Below, piece by piece: positions 52,755-60,705 of a stretch of 64,000 bases of DNA; position 1 is the stretch's first letter; each line of letters starts with the position of its first letter. The translations under genes were made by a program, and so were the position numbers. The stretch is from Polymorphobacter_B sp038225475. Lineage in GTDB: Bacteria; Pseudomonadota; Alphaproteobacteria; Sphingomonadales; Sphingomonadaceae. The notes under the pieces are model-generated. The model had not been told where the DNA came from and made no database searches. It saw only the letters and a program-made list of their open reading frames with translations. Location: NCBI GenBank assembly GCA_038225475.1, contig JBBRRA010000007.1, forward strand, positions 124,001 through 188,000. Reading direction: 5' to 3'.

Positions 52755-52780
52755 CGACGACATGTAACATCATATCGTCG
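52755..52780. promoter_or_regulatory. Dyad between dgkA and the fur-type gene, candidate operator
   Basis: CGACGA (52755-52760) and TCGTCG (52775-52780) flank a 14-bp AT-richer core with CATGTAACATCATA. It lies 29 bp upstream of the regulator's ATG. Fur/Zur proteins often control their own gene through AT-rich dyads, but this one is imperfect in its centre. Confidence 0.3.
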
Positions 52781-52808
52781 AGCTGTTCGAGGGGAGCGGG
52801 GAAACAAT

Positions 52809-53285
52809 ATGGCATCGATGCGTCCACATGATCATCGCCACCGGACCGGCGATGCATTGGTCGTCGCCGCGCAGGCGACGCTCGTCAAGCGCGGCGAGCA
52901 ATGGACCGCCATGCGCGCCGCGGTGTTCGACGCGTTGACCGGGTTCGATCAGCCCGCCAGCGCCTATGCCGTCACCGATGTCGTGTCGACCGCGCTCGGG
53001 CGGCGGATCGCGGCGAACAGCATCTACCGCATTCTCGACCTGTTCGTCGCCAGCAATGTCGCGCTCCGGGTCGAGAGCCGCAACGCCTATCTCGCCAACG
53101 CGCACCCCGAATGCCAGCACGACTGCATCTTCCTCGTCTGCGATGTCTGCGGCCGGGCGACGCACATCGACGACGACGGTGTCGCTGCAACGGTTCGGGC
53201 CACCGCAACGCAGGCCGGGTTCAAGGCGCTGCGCCCGGTCATCGAGGTGCGTGGCAAATGCGCCACCTGCGTCCGGATAGTGTAG
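52809..53285 (+). CDS. Fur-family metalloregulator (possibly Zur)
   Basis: 158 aa. N-terminal winged helix (about residues 20-85, including RAAVFDALTGFDQPASAYAVTDVV and SIYRILDLFVASNVALRVES) and C-terminal metal/dimer domain with HPECQHDCIFLVCDVC and CATC, the two CxxC pairs of the structural zinc site. The short form and the HDCIFLVCDVCG motif are closer to Zur than to Fur, but the metal cannot be decided from sequence alone. SD GGGGA six bases before the ATG. Divergent from dgkA; dxs is downstream. Confidence 0.85.
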   Translation: MASMRPHDHRHRTGDALVVAAQATLVKRGEQWTAMRAAVFDALTGFDQPASAYAVTDVVSTALGRRIAANSIYRILDLFVASNVALRVESRNAYLANAHPECQHDCIFLVCDVCGRATHIDDDGVAATVRATATQAGFKALRPVIEVRGKCATCVRIV

Positions 53286-53369
53286 CGCAAACTGTCCGCC
53301 GGTAATCGACAAGCGCGCCGCCGTTCGCTACCGTCGGCGTTGGTTAATAATAACAGACAGGTCCGTTTG

Positions 53370-55298
53370 GTGACGCAACGCCCCGCCACGCCGCTGCTTG
53401 ATACGGTCAATATTCCCGCCGACTTGCGCCTGCTGGCGCATGCCGACCTCCGCCAGGTCGCCGACGAACTGCGCGCCGAGCTCATCGACGCGGTCAGCAC
53501 GACCGGTGGCCATCTCGGTGCCGGACTCGGCGTCGTCGAGTTGTCGGTGGCGCTGCACTATGTCTTCAACACGCCTGAGGACCGGCTGATCTGGGATGTC
53601 GGCCATCAGGCCTATCCGCACAAGATCCTGACCGGACGGCGCGACCGCATCCGCACGCTGCGCAGTCCCGGCGGGTTGTCGGGCTTCACCCGCCGCACCG
53701 AAAGCGAATACGACCCGTTCGGCGCGGCGCACAGCTCGACGTCGATCTCGGCGGCGCTGGGCTTTGCTGTCGCGAACAAGCTCGCCGGCACGCCGGGCAA
53801 GGCAATCGCGGTCATCGGCGACGGCGCGATGTCGGCAGGCATGGCGTATGAGGCGATGAACAACGCGCAGGCCGCGGGCAACCGGCTGGTGGTGATCTTG
53901 AACGACAACGACATGTCGATCGCCCCGCCGGTCGGCGCCTTGTCGGCATATCTCGCACGGATCTATTCGTCGCGGCCGTTCCTCGAACTGCGCGACGCGG
54001 TCAAGCAGATGGCCAAGCGCACCTTCGGCCCGAACATGCAGCGCACCGCCAAGCGCGCCGAGGAATATTTCCGCACGCTCGCGACCGGCGGCACGCTGTT
54101 CGAGGAGCTGGGCTTTTACTATGTCGGGCCGATCGACGGGCATAATCTCGAACATCTCGTGCCGGTGCTCGAAAATGTTCGCGACGCTGCCGAAGGCCCG
54201 ATCCTCGTCCATGTCGTGACGCAAAAGGGCAAGGGCTATGCGCCCGCCGAGGCCGCCCCCGACAAATATCACGGCGTCCAGAAGTTCGACGTGGTGACGG
54301 GCACGCAGGTCAAGGCAAAGCCCGGCGCGCCGCAATATCAGAACGTCTTTGCGCAGGCGCTGGTCGTCGAGGCGGCGCGCGACGACAAGATCGTGGCGAT
54401 CACCGCAGCGATGCCGTCGGGCACCGGGCTCGACAAGTTCGAAAAAGCCTATCCCGACCGGGTGTTCGACGTCGGCATTGCCGAGCAGCACGCCGTGACG
54501 TTCGCTGCCGGGCTTGCCGCGCAGGGCTACCGGCCGTTTGCGGCGATCTATTCGACCTTCCTGCAGCGCGCCTATGACCAGGTCGTCCACGATGTGGCGA
54601 TCCAGAACCTGCCGGTGCGCTTTGCTATCGACCGCGCCGGACTGGTCGGTGCCGACGGCGCGACGCATGCCGGATCGTTCGACGTCACCTATCTTTCGAC
54701 GCTGCCCAATTTTGTCGTGATGGCGGCCGCCGACGAAGCCGAACTGAGCGACATGGTGCACACCATGGCGCTCTACGACGCCGGCCCGAGCGCGGTGCGC
54801 TATCCGCGCGGCGAGGGCACCGGCGTGGCGATCCCCGAACAGCGCACGCAGCTTGAAATCGGCAAGGGGCGGATTGTCCGCGAAGGCAAGACGGTGGCGA
54901 TCCTGTCGCTCGGCTGCCGGCTTGGCGAAGCGCTGCTTGCGGCAGATGATCTCGACGCGCGCGGGCTGTCGACCACTGTTGCCGACCTGCGCTTCGCGAA
55001 GCCGCTCGACCACGCTATGATCCGCAAGCTCGCGCTCAGCCACGATGTGCTGGTGACGATCGAAGAGGGCGCGATCGGCGGCTTTGGCGCGCATGTCCTG
55101 ACGTGGCTGAGCGACGAAGGCCTGACCGACAATGGTCTCAAGGTCCGCACGATGCGGCTGCCCGATTTCTTCCAAGAGCATGACGGTCCGGTTGCGCAAT
55201 ATGCAACCGCCGGCCTCGACAGTGCGCACATTGTGGCCACCGTACTGAGCGCGCTGCAGCATAACAGCGTCGGGCTGGTCGAAGGCGCGCGAGCGTAG
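53370..55298 (+). CDS. dxs: 1-deoxy-D-xylulose-5-phosphate synthase
   Basis: ThDP enzyme joining pyruvate and glyceraldehyde 3-phosphate, the first step of the MEP isoprenoid route. About 642 aa with STTGGHLGAGLGVVELSVALHYVF, DVGHQAYPHKILTGRRD, the ThDP loop GDGAMSAGMAYEAMNNA, and the transketolase-like FDVGIAEQHAVTFAAGLA with the catalytic Glu. The start is set at GTG 53370 (VTQRPATPLL) with AGG eight bases upstream; a TTG at 53340 gives ten more residues. tlyA follows 19 bp downstream, a common pairing. Confidence 0.97.
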   Translation: MTQRPATPLLDTVNIPADLRLLAHADLRQVADELRAELIDAVSTTGGHLGAGLGVVELSVALHYVFNTPEDRLIWDVGHQAYPHKILTGRRDRIRTLRSPGGLSGFTRRTESEYDPFGAAHSSTSISAALGFAVANKLAGTPGKAIAVIGDGAMSAGMAYEAMNNAQAAGNRLVVILNDNDMSIAPPVGALSAYLARIYSSRPFLELRDAVKQMAKRTFGPNMQRTAKRAEEYFRTLATGGTLFEELGFYYVGPIDGHNLEHLVPVLENVRDAAEGPILVHVVTQKGKGYAPAEAAPDKYHGVQKFDVVTGTQVKAKPGAPQYQNVFAQALVVEAARDDKIVAITAAMPSGTGLDKFEKAYPDRVFDVGIAEQHAVTFAAGLAAQGYRPFAAIYSTFLQRAYDQVVHDVAIQNLPVRFAIDRAGLVGADGATHAGSFDVTYLSTLPNFVVMAAADEAELSDMVHTMALYDAGPSAVRYPRGEGTGVAIPEQRTQLEIGKGRIVREGKTVAILSLGCRLGEALLAADDLDARGLSTTVADLRFAKPLDHAMIRKLALSHDVLVTIEEGAIGGFGAHVLTWLSDEGLTDNGLKVRTMRLPDFFQEHDGPVAQYATAGLDSAHIVATVLSALQHNSVGLVEGARA

Positions 55299-55317
55299 GG
55301 CGCGCGGTCGCGGCCCG

Positions 55318-56067
55318 GTGGCCAAGACCCGCGCCGATCAGCGGCTCGTCGAGCTGGGTCTCGCCGAATCGCGGTCGCGGGCGCAGGCGCTGATCCTCGC
55401 CGGTCTCGTCTATGCCGGTGACCGGCGCGTCGACAAAGCTGGTCAGGCGCTCGCCGACGATATCGTGCTGACGCTCAGGGGCCGCGATCATCCATGGGTG
55501 TCGCGGGGCGGCGTCAAGCTGGCGCACGGGCTCGACCATTTCGGCTGGGACGTCGTGGGCGTGACCGCGATCGATGTCGGGTCGTCGACGGGTGGGTTCA
55601 CCGACGTGCTGCTGACGCGCGGGGCGGACCGTGTCTATGCCGTCGATAGCGGGACGAACCAGCTGGCGTGGCGTCTGCGCGAAGACCCGCGCGTGGTGGT
55701 GCTCGAGCAGACAAACGCGCGCTATGTGACCGATGCGCAAATCCCCGAGGCGATTGGCCTGATTGTCTGCGACGCCAGCTTCATCGGTCTGGCAAAGGTG
55801 CTCGCGCGGCCGATCGAGTTCGCCGGTCCGGCGGCGCGGCTGTTGGCGTTGATCAAACCCCAGTTCGAGGCCGGGCCGGCCGAAGTCGGAAAGGGCGGGG
55901 TGGTGCGTGATCCCGCCATTCACGTCCGGGTTTGTGCCGACGTTTCGGCTTGGCTCGGTGCGCAGCCGGGATGGCGGGTGGTGGGCGTTGAACCGAGTCC
56001 CATCACCGGCCCCGAGGGAAATGTAGAGTTCCTTATCGCTGCCGAGCGAACCGACGGGGCGGCCTAG
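55318..56067 (+). CDS. tlyA: TlyA-family 16S/23S rRNA 2'-O-ribose methyltransferase
   Basis: 249 aa. N-terminal S4 RNA-binding domain (residues 1-60: RADQRLVELGLAESRSRAQALILAGLVY) and a C-terminal FtsJ-like methyltransferase (AIDVGSSTGGFTDVLLTRGA, ALIKPQFEAGPAEVGKGGVVRDP). Homologues methylate 16S C1409 and/or 23S C1920 and affect capreomycin sensitivity; some are called haemolysin A. GTG start at 55318. Typical position directly after dxs. Confidence 0.94.
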   Translation: MAKTRADQRLVELGLAESRSRAQALILAGLVYAGDRRVDKAGQALADDIVLTLRGRDHPWVSRGGVKLAHGLDHFGWDVVGVTAIDVGSSTGGFTDVLLTRGADRVYAVDSGTNQLAWRLREDPRVVVLEQTNARYVTDAQIPEAIGLIVCDASFIGLAKVLARPIEFAGPAARLLALIKPQFEAGPAEVGKGGVVRDPAIHVRVCADVSAWLGAQPGWRVVGVEPSPITGPEGNVEFLIAAERTDGAA

Positions 56068-56104
56068 TTTGCACACGACGCCCATCGTCGCTACATCCCG
56101 CGGC

Positions 56105-56608
56105 ATGACTTTCGCTCCTCTTGACCGAGCTTCGGCGCTTCGTGCCGGAATCATTCTTGTGCCGCTGCTCCAGCTCGTCGGCGGCGGTCTCGCCCGCTAT
56201 TCGGGAGCGATTGGTCAAAACCCCTGGTTTCAGGCGCTGACGCTGCCGGCGTGGCAGCCGCCCGGCGCGGTATTCGGCATCGCGTGGACGATACTCTACG
56301 TGCTGCTCGCGGTCGCCGCGGCGCTGATCTGGGGTCACCGGCGCGCTGCAGGGCGCACCGCGGCATTGGCGCTGTGGGCGCTGCAGATGGTGCTTAACTG
56401 GGGCTGGTCACCGCTGTTCTTCACGGCGCATCAGGTGCTGGCATCGACGATCCTGATCGCGGTTATCCTGATCGTGTCGATTGCGACGACATTTGCATTT
56501 GCGCGCATCAGTCGCGTCGCACCTTGGTTGATGCTGCCGTATCTCGTGTGGCTGTCGTTCGCATTGGTGCTCAATTTCAGTCTTTGGCAGCTTAATCCGG
56601 GAGTTTGA
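56105..56608 (+). CDS. tspO: TspO/MBR family membrane protein
   Basis: 167 aa with five hydrophobic helices. Conserved residues are WFQALTLPAWQPPGAVFGIAWTILYVLLA and LQMVLNWGWSPLFF, followed by LPYLVWLSFALVLNFSLWQLN. Bacterial TspO binds porphyrins and, in photosynthetic alphaproteobacteria, tunes tetrapyrrole-linked gene expression. The ATG at 56105 is chosen; a TTG at 56069 would extend the frame by 12 codons. ubiK starts 2 bp after its stop, with its SD inside the tspO tail. Confidence 0.92.
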   Translation: MTFAPLDRASALRAGIILVPLLQLVGGGLARYSGAIGQNPWFQALTLPAWQPPGAVFGIAWTILYVLLAVAAALIWGHRRAAGRTAALALWALQMVLNWGWSPLFFTAHQVLASTILIAVILIVSIATTFAFARISRVAPWLMLPYLVWLSFALVLNFSLWQLNPGV

Positions 56609-56609
56609 A

Positions 56610-56876
56610 ATGCAGTCGGAAAACAAGATTTTCGAGGATATTTCCAAAGTCGCCACCGCTGCAATGGGAACGATGGCGGGCGTCGGCCGCGAAGTCGAAA
56701 CCATGGTGCGAGCCCGCGTGCGCGAACTCGTCGGTGGAATGGACATGGTCGAGCGCGAGGAGTTCGAGGCGGTGAAAGCAATGGCGGCAAACGCCCGTGC
56801 CGAAGTCGACGCGCTCAAAGCCGAAATCGAAGCCCTCAAGGCCAAGAAGCCCAAGGGAAGCGGTCCCGTTGCATAG
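56610..56876 (+). CDS. ubiK: UbiK-type ubiquinone biosynthesis accessory factor (BMFP domain)
   Basis: 88 aa helical protein: amphipathic N-terminal helix, then a coiled-coil region with MVEREEFEAVKAMAANARAEVDALKAEIEALKAK (seen here in parts), ending in a short basic/Pro tail. UbiK binds UbiJ and lipids and helps the aerobic ubiquinone hydroxylases in the soluble Ubi complex. A COQ9-like gene lies at 58.2 kb, which supports a quinone theme here. Confidence 0.88.
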   Translation: MQSENKIFEDISKVATAAMGTMAGVGREVETMVRARVRELVGGMDMVEREEFEAVKAMAANARAEVDALKAEIEALKAKKPKGSGPVA

Positions 56877-56972
56877 TTATACACAAGATTTGGTGGTTAC
56901 AGCGAGTCGCGCCATTGCATCGGCTTCATCGCTAGGGCAGCATCCAAAGGTGCTGATCGGGGGACAGGCTGA

Positions 56973-57491
56973 ATGACCCAACTCGATATTGATTTTCAGC
57001 CGGCGCCTGCCGCGCCGATTGACATGCTGGAACATTATTTCAACACGCATGGCTGGGCGTTCGAGCGTACTGGCGATGAAGAAATAACTGCGAGCGCCGC
57101 CGGCAGCTGGGCCAACTATCAGCTTCGTGCACTGTGGCGCGAGGACGAGCGTGTGCTGCAGTTTATCGCTATGCCCGATATTCGCGTTCCTGAGGCAAAG
57201 CGGATGGCAATGTACGAGACAATCGGTCTCATCAACGAACAATTGTGGATCGGTCACTTCGAGATGTGGGCAGCCGACGGCACGTTGCTGTTCCGTCATG
57301 CGACACTGCTCGACAGCGATGATGAAGACGAGGAGATCGACCTGACCCTCGGGCAGGCCGAAATGCTTGTCGACGCTGCAATTGATGAATGTGAGCGTTT
57401 CTATCCGGTGTTTCAGTTTGTCTTATGGGCCGGCAAATCGCCGTCGGAGGCAATCGAGGCGGCTTTGCTCGATACCGTCGGCGAAGCGTGA
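56973..57491 (+). CDS. YbjN-domain protein
   Basis: 172 aa soluble protein with the YbjN domain (FNTHGWAFERTGDEEITASAAGSWANYQLRALWREDERVLQFIAMPDI, in parts), a type III secretion chaperone-like fold of uncertain function linked to motility and stress in E. coli. The acidic segment DSDDEDEEIDL splits the domain from the C-terminal helices. SD GGGGACA lies upstream. Its TGA overlaps the proC GTG. Confidence 0.85.
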   Translation: MTQLDIDFQPAPAAPIDMLEHYFNTHGWAFERTGDEEITASAAGSWANYQLRALWREDERVLQFIAMPDIRVPEAKRMAMYETIGLINEQLWIGHFEMWAADGTLLFRHATLLDSDDEDEEIDLTLGQAEMLVDAAIDECERFYPVFQFVLWAGKSPSEAIEAALLDTVGEA

Positions 57492-58225
57492 GCCAACCGT
57501 TGGGCAGCGTTTGGCTGCTCGGCTGCGGGAACATGGGCGGTGCGTTGCGCGCCCGCTGGGACGCTGCGGGCATCGCCGTCACTGTGATCGATCCGGCATT
57601 CCCGAAGTCCGTCATGCCATCGGGACAGCCGGACGTGCTGGTGCTCGCAGTCAAACCGCAAATCTGGCGCGATGCGGTAGCGAGTGTCCGCTCGGCAAAA
57701 TTGGTCCTGTCGGTCATGGCCGGAGTGCCTTGCGCGGCGTTGGCGGCACAGTTTCCGGATACGCCGATCATTCGGACGATGCCCAATACACCGGCTCGAT
57801 TGGGTCTTGGCATCACGGCGCTTTATGGGCTTGCTGCGACGCCTGGTGACCGTGCGACTGCCGAAATCTTGATGCGCGCAGCAGGGGCGTGCGTCTGGCT
57901 CGACCGGGAAGGCGACTTTGACGCGGTGACCGCGCTATCTGGTTCGGGGCCAGCCTATCTATTTGCCTTTGTCGAGGCGTTGGCTGCGGCCGGCGTCGCT
58001 GCCGGTTTGACACCACGACTGAGTGAGGAGCTAGCACTTCACACTGTCATCGGTGCCACGGCGCTTGCTGCGGAACCGGGTTCCGTGCCTGCAGATCTTC
58101 GCGCTGCGGTAACGAGCCCGGGAGGGACCACCGCTGCAGGGCTCGCCGTCCTTCAGGCTGAGCTACCAAAACTGCTGTGCGCAACCGTCGCAGCTGCGCA
58201 AACGCGCTCGCGTCAACTGGGCTAA
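57488..58225 (+). CDS. proC: Pyrroline-5-carboxylate reductase
   Basis: NAD(P)H-dependent last step of proline synthesis. 245 aa with the Rossmann start VWLLGCGNMGGALRARW, LAVKPQ, IIRTMPNTPARLGLGITALY, the signature ALSGSGPAYLFAFVEALA, and SPGGTTAAGLAVL. It is somewhat shorter than E. coli ProC (269 aa) because the region after the cofactor loop is compact. GTG start overlapping the ybjN-like stop by GTGA. Confidence 0.95.
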   Translation: MSQPLGSVWLLGCGNMGGALRARWDAAGIAVTVIDPAFPKSVMPSGQPDVLVLAVKPQIWRDAVASVRSAKLVLSVMAGVPCAALAAQFPDTPIIRTMPNTPARLGLGITALYGLAATPGDRATAEILMRAAGACVWLDREGDFDAVTALSGSGPAYLFAFVEALAAAGVAAGLTPRLSEELALHTVIGATALAAEPGSVPADLRAAVTSPGGTTAAGLAVLQAELPKLLCATVAAAQTRSRQLG

Positions 58226-58243
58226 CCGCGGTATCCTCGCCAA

Positions 58244-58846
58244 ATGGATATTCTAGATGCCTGGCTGACGGTAATCGCTCGAGACGGGTGGGCGAAGGCG
58301 CGAATCGGTGCGGTCGCACTTGTGGCAGGGGTCGATGCCGGTACGGTTGCCGATGCCATTCCCGATCGATGGGCGGCTCTGCGCCATCAAAGCCGCCACC
58401 TCGACCGCGCTGCGCTTTCGGCGGCGGCATCGGATCCCGATGCAGGGGTTCGAGATCGCTTGTTCACGTTACTTATGGAAAGGTTCGATGCTGCTCAGGT
58501 CCATCGCGGCGCAGCATTGGAGCTTCACAGTGCAGCACGGCGCGATCCCGGCTTGTCCGTTTTCTCTGCGTCTGTTTTGCCATTCTCGATTGCGCGTATT
58601 GCCGATGCCGCCGGAGTCGATGTCACCGGGCCGCTGGGGCCGCTGCGGGTCAACATACTCACTGTCCTTTACCTGCGTGTCGCGCGCGTTTGGCTCAAGG
58701 ACGATACTGCGGACCTTGCTGCGACGATGAAGGCGCTAGATACTGCGCTCGCGCAGGCGGAACGCTGGGCTCGTCAAATACCGCACCGTTCGGTCGTTAC
58801 AGCGACTGCAGTGCCTCAATCCGCGGACGGTCCGCTGCCGGTATAA
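58244..58846 (+). CDS. COQ9-like / TetR-fold protein
   Basis: 200 aa, all-helical with a TetR-type N-terminal helix-turn-helix outline (WLTVIARDGWAKARIGAVALVAGVDAGTVADAIPDRWAAL) and a C-terminal part that fits COQ9 (LRVARVWLKDDTADLAATMKALDTALAQAERWA). COQ9 proteins bind lipid and help the di-iron ubiquinone hydroxylase COQ7. TetR regulators share the fold, so either role is possible. ubiK 1.4 kb upstream favours the quinone role. The 3' end overlaps the marR-type gene by 50 bp on the opposite strand. Confidence 0.75.
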   Translation: MDILDAWLTVIARDGWAKARIGAVALVAGVDAGTVADAIPDRWAALRHQSRHLDRAALSAAASDPDAGVRDRLFTLLMERFDAAQVHRGAALELHSAARRDPGLSVFSASVLPFSIARIADAAGVDVTGPLGPLRVNILTVLYLRVARVWLKDDTADLAATMKALDTALAQAERWARQIPHRSVVTATAVPQSADGPLPV

Positions 58847-59297
58847 GGCCGGTTAGGACTGTCCAGAAGCCGGTCACCGAGGTTTGGCCGGCAATCGAAT
58901 AGGCGCGCGCCATACCATCGCGTAGTTCATCGAAAAGCGCTGCCTCCAGGACCGCGCCGGTTGACGTAAGACGCAAAAGCCGCTGACGCCTGTCCCGAGC
59001 ACCGACCGTTTGTTCGACATGACCCTGCGCCTGCAAATCCCCGAGCACGCGGCTCAGCGATTGTTTGGTTATACCAAGCAGTAAGAGTAAATCGCTGACA
59101 GGCATATCAGGCCGACGAGCGATAAAGTACAACGCACGATGATGCGCTCGGCCCAGCCCACGCTCCTTAAGCAAGTTATCTGCACCACGGATCATGTTCG
59201 CATAGCCGAAATAGAGTAACTCAATCCCGCGTCGCAATTCTGCTTCCCGGAGAAATTGCGGCGAAGCTCCGAAAGGTGATGATGTTGCGTCAGCCAT
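58797..59297 (-). CDS. MarR-family transcriptional regulator
   Basis: 166 aa winged-helix regulator: dimer helix around residues 20-45, HTH in MPVSDLLLLLGITKQSLSRVLGDLQAQGHVEQ, and the wing GARDRRQRLLRLTSTG. The start is set at ATG 59297 (MADATSSPFG), since the TTG at 59333 would run through the shared promoter region. It is divergent from ilvE with only 75 bp between, so it may control ilvE and itself; the direct repeats next to its start are candidate sites. Ligand unknown. Confidence 0.88.
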   Translation of the reverse strand: MADATSSPFGASPQFLREAELRRGIELLYFGYANMIRGADNLLKERGLGRAHHRALYFIARRPDMPVSDLLLLLGITKQSLSRVLGDLQAQGHVEQTVGARDRRQRLLRLTSTGAVLEAALFDELRDGMARAYSIAGQTSVTGFWTVLTGLIPAADRPRIEALQSL

Positions 59298-59298
59298 A

Positions 59299-59352
59299 TT
59301 GACGTATTTGACATAGGAAGTTACCAGAGACAACCGTTGATTGAAATATAAT
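59299..59352. promoter_or_regulatory. Control region between marR-type gene and ilvE
   Basis: TTGAC is repeated at 59299-59303 and 59308-59312 (TTGACGTATTTGAC), nine bases apart, right at the marR start. TATAAT at 59347-59352 is a perfect -10 for ilvE, 20 bp before its ATG, but no good -35 lies 16-18 bp upstream, which fits an activated or otherwise regulated promoter. Confidence 0.45.
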
Positions 59353-59372
59353 GTTAGATTTGAGGGATTTTA

Positions 59373-60248
59373 ATGACGCCTGCACCCTACGACGATCGTG
59401 ATGGGTTCATTTGGATGGACGGCGCGTTGGTGCCTTGGCGGGATGCCAAAGTTCACGTGCTGACGCATGCGATGCATTACGCGAGCGCGGTTTTTGAAGG
59501 TGCGCGTTGCTACAATGGTAAAGTGTTCGCGCTCGCCGAGCATTGCCAACGCCTGATCGATTCGGCAGCCCTGCTAGGGTTCGACCTGCCGTGGTCCAAA
59601 ACGCAGATTTGTAGCGCGGTCGAGTTGACGGTTGCCGCAAACGAGCTGACGGACTGCTACGTACGGCCATTGGCTTGGCGTGGATCCGAGCAAATGGGCG
59701 TGGCTGCGCAGCTCACCAAACCTCATTTGGCGATTTCGGTTTGGGAGTGGGGTGCTTATTTTGGTGACGAGGCGCTTGCCAAGGGGCTCCGTCTGAACAT
59801 CGCGCCATGGCGTCGTCCGGCACCTTATACAGCGCCCACCAAAGCCAAAGCTGCTGGCCTTTATATGATCTGCACGCTTTCAAAACATGCCGCAGCCGAT
59901 GCCGGTTATGACGACGCTCTTATGCTCGACTGGCGCGGACAGGTTGCTGAGGCGACAGGTGCTAACATCTTTTTTCTGAAGGACGGCGTTCTGCATACGC
60001 CGGTGCCCGATTGCTTTCTTGACGGGATCACGCGTCGAACCGTGATCGGCCTCGCTAAAAAGCGAGGGATCGAGGTCGTTGAACGCGTAATTTGGCCAGA
60101 AGAACTGGAGCATTTCGAACAGGCTTTTCTCACGGGGAGTGCAGCCGAAGTGACCCCGCTTGCCGAAATCGGTCCGTGGCGATTTGAAGTGGGAGCGCTG
60201 ACTCGGCAATTGGCGAGCGACTATAAACTTTTGGTTCGTGGAGACTGA
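59373..60248 (+). CDS. ilvE: Branched-chain amino acid aminotransferase
   Basis: Fold-type IV PLP enzyme, last step of Val, Leu and Ile synthesis. 291 aa; HAMHYASAVFEGARCYNGKVF at the N-terminus, the PLP lysine K159 in APTKAKAAGLYMICTLSKHAA, and DWRGQVAEATGANIFFLKDGVLHTP with ITRRTVIGLAKKRG. SD GAGGGA before the ATG. Its substrate supply includes the IlvA product (42.6 kb). Confidence 0.95.
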   Translation: MTPAPYDDRDGFIWMDGALVPWRDAKVHVLTHAMHYASAVFEGARCYNGKVFALAEHCQRLIDSAALLGFDLPWSKTQICSAVELTVAANELTDCYVRPLAWRGSEQMGVAAQLTKPHLAISVWEWGAYFGDEALAKGLRLNIAPWRRPAPYTAPTKAKAAGLYMICTLSKHAAADAGYDDALMLDWRGQVAEATGANIFFLKDGVLHTPVPDCFLDGITRRTVIGLAKKRGIEVVERVIWPEELEHFEQAFLTGSAAEVTPLAEIGPWRFEVGALTRQLASDYKLLVRGD

Positions 60249-60407
60249 ATTGCGACAGGATGCGCCAAAAGAACGGTAGTCGGTGCGTACTTTGCTGCAC
60301 TGCGGTCGTTACAGGGTGTAACCCTGCGCTAGGGCTGTGTTTCACGGAACGGAAACATAGTGTTGGCACATGCAAGCTGGGGTTCGCAGGTGCAAGTAGG
60401 TGTGAAC
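60249..60407. promoter_or_regulatory. Leader region of the exopolysaccharide locus with two dyads
   Basis: Two perfect inverted repeats: GTTACA-GGG-TGTAAC (60308-60322) and TGTTTC-N8-GAAACA (60338-60357). Neither is followed by a T run. They sit 50-100 bp upstream of a small secreted protein gene and are candidate operators for the downstream export genes. No clear -35/-10 pair is visible. Confidence 0.4.
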
Positions 60408-60623
60408 ATGTCAGTGCGGCTCAAATTGAAGATGATAACTCTCGCAGTGCTTTCGAGCGCTCTGTGGGTAGTTCCATCGTTTGGCACGCAGGGCATGGGG
60501 ACAATCCGCCAAGGGTATCGCCATCCAGATCGTACGCTTGCGGAGGTTGGCCTAGCGACCTCAGACGCTCAGTCGCTGCTCGAACATGCTGACCGTCGCG
60601 TTACGGACGCCGTGCTTCACTAG
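60408..60623 (+). CDS. Small predicted secreted protein upstream of the polysaccharide export gene
   Basis: 71 aa. The N-terminus (basic VRLKLK then hydrophobic MITLAVLSSALWVVPSFG) looks like a signal peptide, leaving about 43 residues with DRTLAEVGLATSDAQSLLEHADRRVTDAV, which would be helical. The start at 60408 has AGGTG nine bases upstream; the frame also opens at 60360. No family recognised. It may be a regulator or partner of the export machinery, but could also be a chance frame. Confidence 0.4.
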   Translation: MSVRLKLKMITLAVLSSALWVVPSFGTQGMGTIRQGYRHPDRTLAEVGLATSDAQSLLEHADRRVTDAVLH

Positions 60624-60705
60624 TCGATTTCAACGCCTCAATTGACGTGCCGCAGCGGCTTGCCTACACCGCGCGCGTTCTTCCTTGTCACAGGACTTTG
60701 CGATC

